Source: CALAED01 sp036555725 (GTDB taxonomy: Bacteria; Actinomycetota; Actinomycetes; Streptosporangiales; Streptosporangiaceae). Taken from it: DNA of 64,000 bases. Under the pieces are notes generated by a model that was not told the DNA's origin, did not search any database, and was given only the letters and a program-made list of their open reading frames with translations. The position numbers were made by a program, and so were the translations under genes. This document shows positions 44,450 through 53,692 of this stretch, piece after piece; position 1 is the stretch's first letter; each line of letters opens with the position of its first letter. The DNA lies in assembly GCA_036555725.1 (NCBI GenBank), contig DATBKU010000038.1, forward strand, positions 28,519-92,518, written 5' to 3'.

Positions 44450-45721
44450 TCACGCGTCGCCATCGGCGGGCGCGACCATCATCGCGGCCCGGCGCGCTCG
44501 CCCCGGGACCGCCGCCCGCAGGTGCCGCAGGATCGTCTCGCGCGGCACCATGACGGCGACGACCGCCAGGGTGGCGATGGTCGACACCAGCCCGCCCGCG
44601 ACGAGACCGGCCCGCGGGCCGAGGTGCTCGGCGAGCCAGCCGATCACCGGCGAGCCCAGCGGCGCCGTGCCCGCGAAGACGAGCATGTACAGGCCCATCA
44701 CACGGCCCCGCATCTCGGGCGACACGCTGAGCTGCATCGTGGCGTTGGCCGCGGTGTTGAACGTCAGCAACGCGATGCCGGTGGGGACGAGCAGCACGAG
44801 GAACCAGCCGTACGTCGGCATCAGCCCGGTCACCACCTCCAGCACGCCGAACATCACGGCGGCCGCGGGCAGCAGCGGGCGCGGCGGCCTGGCCCGGCGC
44901 GCCGCGAGCAGCGACCCGGTAAGCGCGCCGACGGCGAGCATGGTGGAGGCGAGCCCGAACGACGACGCCCCGGTGTGGAAGGTCCCGCGCGACATGAGAG
45001 CCATGGTCATCTGGAAGTTCATGCCGAACGCGGCCACGAAGGCGACGAGGACGAGGATCAGCACAAGGTCGCGGCGCTTCCGTACGTATCGGAGGCCCTC
45101 GCGCAGCTGGCCCTTGGCCCGGGGGGCCGGCTCGGCGCGGTGCAGTTCGCGTTCGCGCATCAACGCGAGGCCGGCCAGCACCGCGGCGAACGACGCCGCG
45201 TTGATCAAGAAGACGGGGCCGGTGCTGAAGAGCGCGATGGCCACGCCGGCGATGGCGGGGCCGAGGATCCGGGCGGAGTTGAAGATCGCGCTGTTGAGGG
45301 CGATGGCGTTCGGCAGGTCGGTCCTGCCCACCATCTCGACGACGAAGGTCTGCCGGGTCGGGTTGTCCACGGCGGTGGCCAGGCCAAGCGCGAAGGCCAG
45401 GACGTACACGTGCCATACCTCGGCGACGCCGGCGAGCACCAGCGCGCCCAGCAGCAGGGCCAGCGAGCCCATGACGGCCTGGGTGATCATCAGGATCCGG
45501 CGCTTGTCGTAGCGGTCGGCGATCACGCCGCCCCACAGCCCGAACAGCAGCAGTGGCAGGAACTGCAGCCCCGTCGTAATGCCCAGTGCGAGGCCGTTGT
45601 TGTGGGTGAGGTCGAGGACCAGCCAGTCCTGGGCGACCCGCTGCATCCAGGTGCCGGTGTTGGAGACGATCTGGCCGCTCGCGAACAGCCGGTAGTTACG
45701 CCGCCGCAGCGACCGGAAGAT
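44450..45721 (-). CDS. MFS transporter (MFS_3) with non-canonical start
   Basis: 423-residue, 12-helix exporter. FRSLRRRNYRLFASGQIVS leads into helix 1, GLWGGVIADRYDKRRILMI is the loop 2-3 signature and SPEMRGRVMGLYMLV is typical of MFS_3 drug exporters. The frame has no ATG, GTG or TTG at the expected start; relatives begin Met-Phe-Arg-Ser-Leu, and the codon at that place is ATC (45721-45719), 2 nt after the marR stop. An unusual ATC start, a CTG at 45709, or a sequence error are the options. Confidence 0.85.
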   Translation of the reverse strand: MFRSLRRRNYRLFASGQIVSNTGTWMQRVAQDWLVLDLTHNNGLALGITTGLQFLPLLLFGLWGGVIADRYDKRRILMITQAVMGSLALLLGALVLAGVAEVWHVYVLAFALGLATAVDNPTRQTFVVEMVGRTDLPNAIALNSAIFNSARILGPAIAGVAIALFSTGPVFLINAASFAAVLAGLALMRERELHRAEPAPRAKGQLREGLRYVRKRRDLVLILVLVAFVAAFGMNFQMTMALMSRGTFHTGASSFGLASTMLAVGALTGSLLAARRARPPRPLLPAAAVMFGVLEVVTGLMPTYGWFLVLLVPTGIALLTFNTAANATMQLSVSPEMRGRVMGLYMLVFAGTAPLGSPVIGWLAEHLGPRAGLVAGGLVSTIATLAVVAVMVPRETILRHLRAAVPGRARRAAMMVAPADGDA

Positions 45722-45723
45722 CC

Positions 45724-46161
45724 CTAGCCCGCCTTGCTGAGCTTCTCCAGGATGGGCGCCGCCTGCCGCAAGATCGCCCGTTCGTCGCTCGTCAGCTCCT
45801 GCAGCCGTCGCGACAGCCAGGCCTCCTTGCGGCGCCGCTCCTCCTTGAGCAGCTCCCGGCCCTTGTCCGTCACGTTCAGCACGACCTGACGGCCGTCGGT
45901 CGGATGCCGGCTCCGGATCAGCAGGCGCTGGTCCTCCAGCGCCGCGATCACCCTCGTCATGGACGGCGGCTGCACTTTCTCGTGCTCCGCCAGCTCCCCC
46001 GGTGTCATCGAGCCGTGCCGCTCGACGGCCGCGAGCGCGGCGTGCTGCGTGGCGGAGAGTGAGCTGCCGCCTTGCGCGCGTAGTCGGCGGGATAGTCGCG
46101 CGATCGATATGCGCAGGTCCTCGGCGAGCCCCGCGCGGCTTCTGGTCTGGGATGTTGCCAT
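45724..46161 (-). CDS. MarR-family transcriptional regulator
   Basis: 145-residue winged-helix repressor. LSATQHAALAAVERHGSMTP and PPSMTRVIAALEDQRLLIRS form the DNA-binding domain, and RHPTDGRQVVLNVTDKGREL is the wing. It is transcribed with the MFS exporter that begins 2 nt after its stop, a common MarR-pump arrangement in which the regulator represses its own operon until a ligand binds. Inverted repeats lie in its promoter. Confidence 0.9.
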   Translation of the reverse strand: MATSQTRSRAGLAEDLRISIARLSRRLRAQGGSSLSATQHAALAAVERHGSMTPGELAEHEKVQPPSMTRVIAALEDQRLLIRSRHPTDGRQVVLNVTDKGRELLKEERRRKEAWLSRRLQELTSDERAILRQAAPILEKLSKAG

Positions 46162-46166
46162 GGTGA

Positions 46167-46234
46167 TTAGCTGAAGTCATTACTCTTGCTAACGGTATCC
46201 GAAGATCGGATATTTCCGCCAGGTCGTTAGCAAG
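46167..46234. promoter_or_regulatory. inverted repeats upstream of marR
   Basis: CTTGCTAAC (46185-46193) and GTTAGCAAG (46226-46234) are perfect inverted 9-mers 32 bp apart. TTAGC (46167-46171) repeats the core in front of the start codon and pairs with GCTAA inside the first arm. They straddle the likely promoter of the marR-MFS operon and are good candidates for MarR sites. Confidence 0.5.
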
Positions 46235-46307
46235 GCGTACGATCTCGGCATCCTCCTCGCCGGACGCTCAGGGCCACCTAGGGTCATCGTCGCACGCCGC
46301 GGGGTGC

Positions 46308-47786
46308 TCAGCTCACACCGAGCAGTTCCTTCACCGGCACGATCGCGAAGTAGACCACGAACAGCACCGCCACCACCCACAGCAGCGGGTGGACGTCCTT
46401 GGCCCGCCCGCGCACCGCCTTGATGACGACGTACGACACGAAGCCGGCGCCGATCCCGTTGGTGATCGAGTAGGTGAACGGCATGATCACGATGGTGAGG
46501 AAGGCGGGGATCGCCACGTCGAAGTCGCCGAAGTCGATGTTGCGTACCTGCGTCATCATCAGGAACCCGACCACGACGAGGGCGGGCGTCGCCGCCTCGA
46601 ACGGCACGACCGTCACCAGCGGGGCGAGGAACATCGCGCCGAGGAACAACACCCCTGTCGCCACACTGGCCAGGCCGGTCCGGGCGCCCTCGCCCACGCC
46701 CGCCGCCGACTCGATGTACGTCGTGTTGGACGACACGGAGGCGGCGCCGCCGGCCGCCGCGGCCACCGAGTCGACGAGCAGCACGTTGCGGATGCCCGGC
46801 AGGTTGCCGTTTTGGTCCAGCAGGCCGCCCTGGGCGCCGACACCGACGACCGTGCCCATCGTGTCGAAGAAGTCGGCCAGCATCAGGGTGAACACGAGCA
46901 GTACGGCGGCGACCACGCCGACCTCGGCGAAGCCGCCGAACAGGCTGAACTGACCGAGCAGGCTGAGGTCCGGCTTGTCCACGATCTTGCTGGGCAGCTC
47001 GGGAACGTTCAGGCTCCAGCCCCGCGGGTTGTCGACGGACGAGCCGACGTTGGCGATGGCCTCGACGACGATCGCCAGGATGGTCATGGCGACGATGCCG
47101 ATGAGGATCGCGCCCTTGACCCGCCGCGCGACCAGGATCGCCATGAGGAGCAGGCCGATGGCGAACACGAAGACCGGCCACCCGGCGAGCTGCCCCGTCT
47201 GGCCGAGCTGGACCGGCACCGTGGTGCCGGCGACGTCCGGGATGCGGTGGACGAACCCCGAGTCGACGAACCCGACCAGCGCGATGAACAGCCCGATGCC
47301 CACCGAGATCGCGGTCTTGAGCTGGGTCGGGATGGCGTTGAACACCGCGGTACGGAACCCCGTCAGCACGAGCAGGGTGATGACGATCCCTTCCAGCACG
47401 ATGAGGCCCATCGCGTCTTCCCACGACATGTCGGTCGCGATCCCGACGGCGACGAAGGCGTTCAGGCCGAGCCCGGTCGCCAGCGCGTAGGGATAGCGGC
47501 CGACGACACCCATCAGGATGCACATGATCCCGGCCACCAGTGCCGTGGCCGCGGCGACCAGCGGGATGCTGGCCCCCTTGGCGGTCAGGTCGCCCAGGAA
47601 CTGATGGTCCTTGTCGGCCACCGTGCCGATGATCAGTGGGTTGAGGACGACGATGTAGGCCATCGTGAAGAACGTGGCCAGCCCGCCGCGCAGCTCCCGG
47701 TTGACGGTGGACCCGCGCTCGGTGATCTTGAAGTACGTGTCCAGGCCGCCCAGCGATCGCTTGCTTGTCGATTCGGTGGTGCTCAC
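46308..47786 (-). CDS. NCS2-family purine permease (AzgA-like)
   Basis: 492-residue, multi-helix permease for purine bases. The N-terminal block YFKITERGSTVNRELRGGLA with FFTMAYIVVLNPLIIG is diagnostic of the AzgA/PbuG group. GLGLNAFVAVG and the later ESAAGVGEGARTGLASVATG carry conserved substrate-site residues. The GTG start is preceded by no obvious purine riboswitch. It is divergent from the DUF2530 gene, a pairing I recall in other Actinobacteria. Confidence 0.9.
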   Translation of the reverse strand: MSTTESTSKRSLGGLDTYFKITERGSTVNRELRGGLATFFTMAYIVVLNPLIIGTVADKDHQFLGDLTAKGASIPLVAAATALVAGIMCILMGVVGRYPYALATGLGLNAFVAVGIATDMSWEDAMGLIVLEGIVITLLVLTGFRTAVFNAIPTQLKTAISVGIGLFIALVGFVDSGFVHRIPDVAGTTVPVQLGQTGQLAGWPVFVFAIGLLLMAILVARRVKGAILIGIVAMTILAIVVEAIANVGSSVDNPRGWSLNVPELPSKIVDKPDLSLLGQFSLFGGFAEVGVVAAVLLVFTLMLADFFDTMGTVVGVGAQGGLLDQNGNLPGIRNVLLVDSVAAAAGGAASVSSNTTYIESAAGVGEGARTGLASVATGVLFLGAMFLAPLVTVVPFEAATPALVVVGFLMMTQVRNIDFGDFDVAIPAFLTIVIMPFTYSITNGIGAGFVSYVVIKAVRGRAKDVHPLLWVVAVLFVVYFAIVPVKELLGVS

Positions 47787-47916
47787 GGGCGCAGATTGAC
47801 AGAAACGGCGGTACAGGGGAAAGACCCCGAGAGCACAAGTTCACAACAAAGATCAGGGCCAATACGGTGCGAGCCAGGCAATTCGGGCCGCGACGAAGTG
47901 GCCTACGCTTGATCAC

Positions 47917-48243
47917 ATGTCCCGACCGCGCCGCCCCGAGCCGCCGCCGCTCGAGACGAACGACGTCTTGATCGCCCTGGTCGGCACCGGCGCGTGGGCG
48001 GTCGCGCTGGTCGTCCTCCTCATCATTGGGCTCCCCACGCCGGACCGCTGGTGGCTGTGGGTGTGCCTCGGCGGCATCGGCACCGGCCTGTTCGCCGTCT
48101 GGTACATCCCGCGGCTGCATCGGGGCCGGGCCGCGCTCGCCGCCCGCCGCGCTGCCGGTCCCCCCGGCGCGAACGGTCCCCCCGGCGCGAACGGTGCCGC
48201 CGGTGCCGCGGGTGCCACCGGTGCGGCCGGCAAGGACACCTGA
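47917..48243 (+). CDS. DUF2530 membrane protein with collagen-like tail
   Basis: 108-residue protein. ETNDVLIALVGTGAWAVALV and the next helix WWLWVCLGGIGTGLFAVWYI are the two membrane spans of DUF2530. The tail is unusual: PPGANGPPGANGAAGAAGAT GAAG-type Gly-X-Y triplets, encoded in part by a perfect 18-bp tandem duplication at 48157-48192. It ends 6 bp before the stop of the convergent sacsin-type gene. Confidence 0.82.
   Translation: MSRPRRPEPPPLETNDVLIALVGTGAWAVALVVLLIIGLPTPDRWWLWVCLGGIGTGLFAVWYIPRLHRGRAALAARRAAGPPGANGPPGANGAAGAAGATGAAGKDT
48157..48192 (+). repeat. perfect 18-bp tandem duplication coding for Gly-Pro-Pro-Gly-Ala-Asn
   Basis: GGTCCCCCCGGCGCGAAC occurs twice without a gap (48157-48174 and 48175-48192) inside the DUF2530 gene. 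It adds six residues per copy and could vary in number between strains by slippage. Confidence 0.85.
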
Positions 48244-48249
48244 CCGAGC

Positions 48250-51200
48250 TCAGCCGTCCGGCTCCAGGTCGGCCTCGGCGAGCACGTCGGCGACCGCGCC
48301 GGGCGCCCGCAGCACCGCCCCGATCAGCAGCCGGTCGGCCCAGCGCCCGCCGGCCCACGCCAGTCCGCGCGCCAGCGCCGACACCTGGTCGGCGCCGCCT
48401 GTCCCGCCAACATGGACGACGTCCCCCTCGCACCACCACGGTACGGACCGGCCCGCCACGACGAGGTCCGCGTGCCGGTGGTAGGACGCCGGGGCCGCCG
48501 GGAGGACCTCCCGTACGACGTCCGGCACGGGCCGGACCACACCCGCCGACTCCACCTCGCCGCCGACCTCCTCGCTCGCCAGCGGCAGATCGAGCAGGTC
48601 GGCGAGATCGGCGGCCCGCTCGTACGACGCGATCACCAGCGGCTGCCCGGCCAGCAACGGCAGCAGCGCCGGGCTGTTCAGCACCAGCGCGTCCTCGGCG
48701 GGCACCACCTCGACGGCGCCGTCGACCAGCGCCCGCACCCGATCCGGCGGCGTCACCTCGGCCACACCCGCCAGCGCCGTCCACAAGGCCCGCAGCTGAG
48801 CGCGGGACACCGTACGGCTCGGGTCGGCCAGCCGCGCCAGCAGGTCGTCCGGCTCGGTGAGCACCTCGGCCAGGGAGGTCCGCACGCCCAGCGCGCGCAG
48901 GAGTTCCGGCTCGGCGGTCGCGGGCGCCAGGTCGTACAGGCCGGTCAGCACCGGATCGGCGTCCGGCGACCGCAGCCCGTCCGGCCGCCGTCCGGCGAGC
49001 ACCGGGTGCCGGCGCAGCCACCACGCGGTGTACGAGGGGACCCGTGCGCTCCGCCCGTCCGCGAGCAGCACCCGCGTGGGCTCGACCAGCGCCGCCCGCA
49101 GCGGCGGCTCGGCCAGCAGGTCCAGCGCGACGTCCCACCGCTCGACCAGCTCCAGGTCTCGTACGGCCGTGAGCTCCGGGACGATGGGCGGGAGGTCCAG
49201 CGCGGGCAGCCCGGCCACCACGTCGTCGGCCCACGCCTCTTGGTCATCGAGTTGCAGATCGAGGTCGGCCAGCGGTACGTCGTGCTCCTTGACCAGCGCG
49301 AACGTCCGGAGCACACCGACGGCCTCGAGCGGCCGGGCGCCGTACCGTTCGATCAGCTTGGCGTCGACGACGCCGAACGGGCCATCCGCGGCGACGGCCG
49401 CACGCAGTGGGGCGTCCGGGAACAGCAGCTCGCCGGCGGCATACCGGCCACCGTCTTCGGCGGGCAGCGCCAGCTCGGCCAGCCACGGGCGCTCGCCCGG
49501 CTCGCCGCCCGCCGCCGTTACGAGCGACAGTACGGCCGCCGCGACGGCGTCCGGATCTTCGGCTTCGTACGACTCCGCCACCGCGGCCCGCACGGCCGGG
49601 TCGTCGAGCACCGCACTCGGTCCGGCCGCCGCCGCACCGAGCCGTACCAGCAGCGGATGTGCGGCATCGGGATGGACGAACCGCAGCTCGAGGACACCCA
49701 GCACGGCGGGGTCGAGGTCGTCGTCGGCGATGAGCAGCCCGCGCGGCCCGCGCACCAGCCGCCCGTCGGCGAGCGGCACGGGCAGCGCTCCCAGCGCGTC
49801 CTGATCGGCGCCGGCGAGGGCGTCGTACAGCCGGCGCCACCAGTCCGGGCTCCGGTCGAGGTCGGCGAGCTCGTCGACGACGTCGGCGAGCTCCATCCGC
49901 CGTACGCCCAGCGCCGTCAGCGCCGGATGGCGTACCGGCCACCCGGTCGGCAGCAGGCCCGGCAACACAGCACTCATACCGACCCCATGACGGGGTCCCG
50001 CCCCCGCCTCCGCCAGCAGCTCGATGAGCCCCGCCGGTCCGTCGACCGCGACCGCGTCCCGCCCGCGCCGTGGCCCGGAGTCGCCGCCGGGCAGCAGCGG
50101 GGTGTCGGGGAGCCGGGCCAGGATGGCGCGGCGCAGCCTGGCGTCCAGCGCACCCGCGGCCACCGGCCCCGGCACCATGTCGAGCAGCGCCGGGGTCGTC
50201 GGCAGCGCCCGCAGCAGGGTCACGTAGGCCTCGGCGGCCTGGTCGACGAGAAAGTCGGTCAGCGGTCCTTCGGCCACATGCCGCCGGTCCGGGGCCAGCG
50301 GGAAGGACGCGATCAGCAGTGCGGGCAGCCCGAGCGGTTCCGCGCTGGGCGTGGGCGCGTGCACCACCGGGGGCACGTCCGGCTGCGGGGCGTCGGTGAC
50401 CGCCCAGCGCAGCCGCCAGTACGGCCGGAAACGCTCCTCGGTGGGCCGGTCGGCCAGCAGCTCCGGGGCCAGGTCGCCGTGCGCCTCGACGGTCCGCCAC
50501 GCGACGTCGTTGATCGTCGTCGTGCCCGGCTCACGCGTCGCGGTGAGGCTGCGTACGGCGCTGTCGACGTCGATGTCGATCCGGCCAAGGGCCGGGAGCG
50601 CCAGCATGAGGGCCGGACCGACCTGCTCCAGTTGCCCGCGCACCAGGTCGGCCGCCGCGGCGTCGCGCAGCGGCAGCCGTACGACGGTGTCGTACCCCTC
50701 CGGCGGGACAACCTCGGGAGCGCCGGCGAAGGGCAGCCGGAGCGCGGGCACGTGATCGGCCCGGCGTTCGAGCTCGCCCGCCAGCTCCGGGATTTCGGCG
50801 ACCAGCTCTCGGGTACGGGCCGCCGACCACGTCACGCCACCGGCTCGGGACGCGATGGCGGGCTCGTCGGTGACGGCGACCACGGCCGCGAACCCGACGC
50901 CGAACCGCCCCACCGTCTCCCGCCCAGCACCGCCGCTGCCCGCATCGTCTCGGCCCGCGTCGTCTCGGTCTGTGTCGCCGCTGCCCGCTTTGTCGGAGGC
51001 GCGCAGCGTGGACAGCGCCAGCACCCCGGCCGCGTCGAGCGGGGCGCCGGTGTTCGCCGCCGTCAGCACCCCGTCGGACAGCCGCAGCCACAGCCGTCCG
51101 GGCCGGCCGGTGCGGACGGCCGCGTCGGCGGCGTTCTGGGCGAGCTCGATGACGACGCGGTCGCGGTAGCCGCCGAGCGCGAAGTCCTCTTCGGTGTTCG

Positions 51201-51282
51201 CGTCCTCCCGGAACCGCGCCGGCAAGGCCGTCCACGCCGCGAGGACCCGCTCCCGCACCCCCGCCGTGCCATAAGGATCCAC
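48250..51282 (-). CDS. sacsin-type HSP90-like ATPase protein
   Basis: 1010-residue protein whose first 200 residues are a GHKL ATPase of the sacsin N-terminal kind. VVIELAQNAADAAVRTG is the N-box, DGVLTAANTGAPLDAAGV is the ADP-binding loop and VGRFGVGFAAVVAV is the glycine-rich lid. The remaining 800 residues are alpha/beta repeats without a domain I can name. The likely role is a chaperone-like ATPase. The GTG at 51282 follows the DUF3027 stop by 1 nt, so the two are coupled. An acidic D-R-D-D-A-G repeat lies inside the ATPase domain. Confidence 0.85.
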   Translation of the reverse strand: MDPYGTAGVRERVLAAWTALPARFREDANTEEDFALGGYRDRVVIELAQNAADAAVRTGRPGRLWLRLSDGVLTAANTGAPLDAAGVLALSTLRASDKAGSGDTDRDDAGRDDAGSGGAGRETVGRFGVGFAAVVAVTDEPAIASRAGGVTWSAARTRELVAEIPELAGELERRADHVPALRLPFAGAPEVVPPEGYDTVVRLPLRDAAAADLVRGQLEQVGPALMLALPALGRIDIDVDSAVRSLTATREPGTTTINDVAWRTVEAHGDLAPELLADRPTEERFRPYWRLRWAVTDAPQPDVPPVVHAPTPSAEPLGLPALLIASFPLAPDRRHVAEGPLTDFLVDQAAEAYVTLLRALPTTPALLDMVPGPVAAGALDARLRRAILARLPDTPLLPGGDSGPRRGRDAVAVDGPAGLIELLAEAGAGPRHGVGMSAVLPGLLPTGWPVRHPALTALGVRRMELADVVDELADLDRSPDWWRRLYDALAGADQDALGALPVPLADGRLVRGPRGLLIADDDLDPAVLGVLELRFVHPDAAHPLLVRLGAAAAGPSAVLDDPAVRAAVAESYEAEDPDAVAAAVLSLVTAAGGEPGERPWLAELALPAEDGGRYAAGELLFPDAPLRAAVAADGPFGVVDAKLIERYGARPLEAVGVLRTFALVKEHDVPLADLDLQLDDQEAWADDVVAGLPALDLPPIVPELTAVRDLELVERWDVALDLLAEPPLRAALVEPTRVLLADGRSARVPSYTAWWLRRHPVLAGRRPDGLRSPDADPVLTGLYDLAPATAEPELLRALGVRTSLAEVLTEPDDLLARLADPSRTVSRAQLRALWTALAGVAEVTPPDRVRALVDGAVEVVPAEDALVLNSPALLPLLAGQPLVIASYERAADLADLLDLPLASEEVGGEVESAGVVRPVPDVVREVLPAAPASYHRHADLVVAGRSVPWWCEGDVVHVGGTGGADQVSALARGLAWAGGRWADRLLIGAVLRAPGAVADVLAEADLEPDG

Positions 51283-51283
51283 G

Positions 51284-52090
51284 TCAGGAGTGGCCGAGTG
51301 CCTCGTCGGCGGCGGCGCGGGTGCGTACGGTGTCGTAGACCAGCTCGTCGACGACCGGCGGCGTGCTCTCGACGGCCGGCGGCGCCGCGACGGCCTCGGA
51401 GTGGGCCCCGCAGCCGTGGTCGACCGCGACGACCTTGCCGTCGTCGGGCGCGTACTCGTTGGCGCACACCCCGAACAGTTGTCGCATGGAGCCCGCGAGC
51501 GGCATGAAGAAGCCGCAGGTCGCGCACTGCGCGGGCGCCGCGTGCGCGATCGGGCTCTGCGGCCCGGGCGGCCCTTCGTACCACCGCTCGGCGGTCTCGT
51601 CGCGGCCCTCGAGGGACAGCACCCGGGCCCGCCCGAGACCCAGCTCCCACAGCTGCTGCCGGTCGGTGGCATCGCTGGTCTCGGTGAAACCCGGCGCGAG
51701 CCGTACATCGTCGGCGGGGGTGGGCAGCAGGTCGCCCGGGCCGAGGTCGCCGGGACGCAGCCGCTCGATCCACGGCACCCACGGCGGAGCCAGCAGCGCC
51801 TCGTCGCCGGGCAGCAGCGCGACCTCGCTGACCGTGACGGTCTTGGCGCGGGACGCCCGCGCGACGGTGACCGACCACCGCCAGCCGCGGTACGCGGGGT
51901 CGAGACAGGCGAAGAAGTGGGTGACCACACGGTCGCCCTCGGCGCGCATGCCGAGGTGGTCGCCGATCTCGTCGGGCCGGGCCAGATCGGCGGCCACCGC
52001 ACGAGCGTCGTCAACCGCCGCCGCGCAGGCGGGATCGACGGCCGTGGACCGGGTACGCCCGGTCACAGACGAAGAACGCAGTGGGCTCAC
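51284..52090 (-). CDS. DUF3027 family protein
   Basis: 268-residue actinobacterial protein. GDHLGMRAEGDRVVTHFFAC, GWRWSVTVARASRAK, PPWVPWIERLRPGDLGPGDL and the cysteine pair in QCATCGFFMPLAGSMRQLFG with CANEYAPDDG are the conserved blocks; the cysteines suggest a metal site. Function is unknown. It is transcribed with the sacsin-type gene, with a GTG start at 52090. The 195-bp gap to the next gene is a divergent promoter region without a clear motif. Confidence 0.9.
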   Translation of the reverse strand: MSPLRSSSVTGRTRSTAVDPACAAAVDDARAVAADLARPDEIGDHLGMRAEGDRVVTHFFACLDPAYRGWRWSVTVARASRAKTVTVSEVALLPGDEALLAPPWVPWIERLRPGDLGPGDLLPTPADDVRLAPGFTETSDATDRQQLWELGLGRARVLSLEGRDETAERWYEGPPGPQSPIAHAAPAQCATCGFFMPLAGSMRQLFGVCANEYAPDDGKVVAVDHGCGAHSEAVAAPPAVESTPPVVDELVYDTVRTRAAADEALGHS

Positions 52091-52285
52091 CCCTAAAGCT
52101 TATGCATGAGCCCGGCAGCCAACTCACCCGCCGGCGGCGTCCGGAATCGGAGGGCTCACGGACAAACACATGATTGTGTCTCATCCACGCTAGTGCGTGC
52201 GCAGCACTACCGCGGATCGGGTAACAGTGGTCGGGAAGCACGTTTGCGGGTTCCGCATCGGTCTCGGAGAGGGAAACTGGTCGCT

Positions 52286-53668
52286 ATGGGTGTGAGGGCT
52301 CGCGTCGGCGCCGCCGGACGGTCGACACGTGGCGCGGCCCAGACGACGGGCCGGTTCCTGCGCCGGGCCACGTACGCCCAGGGTGCGGGCCGCACCGGCC
52401 TCGGCAACCTGATCGAGCTCAGCGCGCTCAACAGCGCCGGCGACGCGCTGATCGCGGTGGCGCTGGCCGGCACGATGTTCTTCGGCCTGCCCGTGGACGA
52501 GGCCCGCGGCCGGGTCGCCCTCTACCTCCTCGTGACGATGGCGCCGTTCGCGCTGGTCGCGCCGCTGGTCGGGCCGGCGCTCGATCACATGCGGTCCGTA
52601 CGCCGGATCGCCATCGCCGGCACGATGCTGGCGCGGGCGCTGCTGTGCTGGGGGATGGCGGGCGCGGTCACCCACAACGACCCGCTCACCCTGCTGCCGT
52701 CCGCGTTCGGCGCGCTCGTGCTGTCCAAGGCGTTCGGGGTGTCGCGCAGCGCCGTCACGCCGCGGGTGCTGCCCAAGCAGATCACCCTCGTCACGGCCAA
52801 TGCCCGGGCCACGTTCGCCGGCCTGATCGCGGCGGCGGTGGTCGCTCCGCTGGCGGCCGGGATGAACCATCTCATCGGCGCGGGCTGGGTGCTGCGGCTC
52901 GGCACGATCGTCTTCTTCGCCGGGGCGATCTGGAGCCTGCGGCTGCCGGCGCACGTCGACGCCGACGAGACCGAGGGCGCCCCGGCCAAGGCGCACAAGG
53001 GCCGCTGGCGCACCCTGTTTCAAGTCGGACCCGCGGTCGGTGAGGCGATGCGGGCCAACGCCGCGCTGCGCGCCTTCTCCGGGTTCCTCATCCTCTACCT
53101 GGCCTTCGTGCTCCAAGAGAAGGGGTTCAGCTCGGTCTCGCCCAACGTGGCGCTCGGCCTGCTCGCGGCCGCCGCGGGGCTCGGTGGGCTGGTCGGCACC
53201 GCCGTCGGCGCCGCGGTCAAGACCCGGGCGCCGCAGTTCATGCTGTACGGCACGCTGGCGGCCACCACGGTGATCACGGCCGCCTGCGCGGTGTTCTTCG
53301 GCATCGCGACGGCGCTCGCGATCGCCTTCGTCGGCGCCTTCGGCCAGACTCTCGGCAAGCTCAGTCTCGACGCGGTCGTCCAGCGCCGCATCGGCGAGGA
53401 GATCCGCTCGTCCACCTTCGCCGTCTCCGAGACGATCCATCAGCTGGTCTGGGTGATCGGCGGCGTCGTCGGGCTCGGCGCGTCCATGATCGCCGATGGC
53501 CGGGTCGCACTCGGGATCGTTGCCGCCGCGCTCGCGCTGACGTTGGTCGCGCTGCTGTCCCGGCGCGCGCGACGGAGGCGCCACCTGGCCAAGCGGGCCG
53601 CCGACGACCAGCGACCGCCACCGCCGCAGCAGAGCGGCGAGCCCAGAGTGGCCGGGGACACGCCCTGA
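52286..53668 (+). CDS. MFS-type membrane protein next to DUF3027
   Basis: 460-residue multi-pass protein. LGNLIELSALNSAGDALIAV and PFALVAPLVGPALDHMRSVR mark helices 1-3 of an MFS fold; HDPL-type loops are followed by SKAFGVSRSAVTPRVLP. It belongs to the actinobacterial group that lies beside DUF3027 and CspB genes. The ATG at 52286 follows GGAGAGGGAAAC; the open frame further upstream is not coding. The tail after residue 425 is basic and proline-rich. Confidence 0.85.
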   Translation: MGVRARVGAAGRSTRGAAQTTGRFLRRATYAQGAGRTGLGNLIELSALNSAGDALIAVALAGTMFFGLPVDEARGRVALYLLVTMAPFALVAPLVGPALDHMRSVRRIAIAGTMLARALLCWGMAGAVTHNDPLTLLPSAFGALVLSKAFGVSRSAVTPRVLPKQITLVTANARATFAGLIAAAVVAPLAAGMNHLIGAGWVLRLGTIVFFAGAIWSLRLPAHVDADETEGAPAKAHKGRWRTLFQVGPAVGEAMRANAALRAFSGFLILYLAFVLQEKGFSSVSPNVALGLLAAAAGLGGLVGTAVGAAVKTRAPQFMLYGTLAATTVITAACAVFFGIATALAIAFVGAFGQTLGKLSLDAVVQRRIGEEIRSSTFAVSETIHQLVWVIGGVVGLGASMIADGRVALGIVAAALALTLVALLSRRARRRRHLAKRAADDQRPPPPQQSGEPRVAGDTP

Positions 53669-53692
53669 TCGGCCCGCCGAGGCTGTGCGGAC

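Noticed and set aside
46389..47912. 507-codon open frame on the plus strand
   Set aside because: Antisense to the purine permease; highly charged, repetitive translation.
47787..47916. Purine riboswitch before the purine permease
   Set aside because: No conserved purine-aptamer core sequence was visible on the coding strand.
48157..48192. CRISPR-like repeat
   Set aside because: Two contiguous 18-bp units without spacers, inside a coding sequence.
48412..51507. 1031-codon open frame on the plus strand
   Set aside because: It is antisense to the sacsin-type gene and reflects high GC; the protein is low-complexity Arg/Gly/Pro with no domain.
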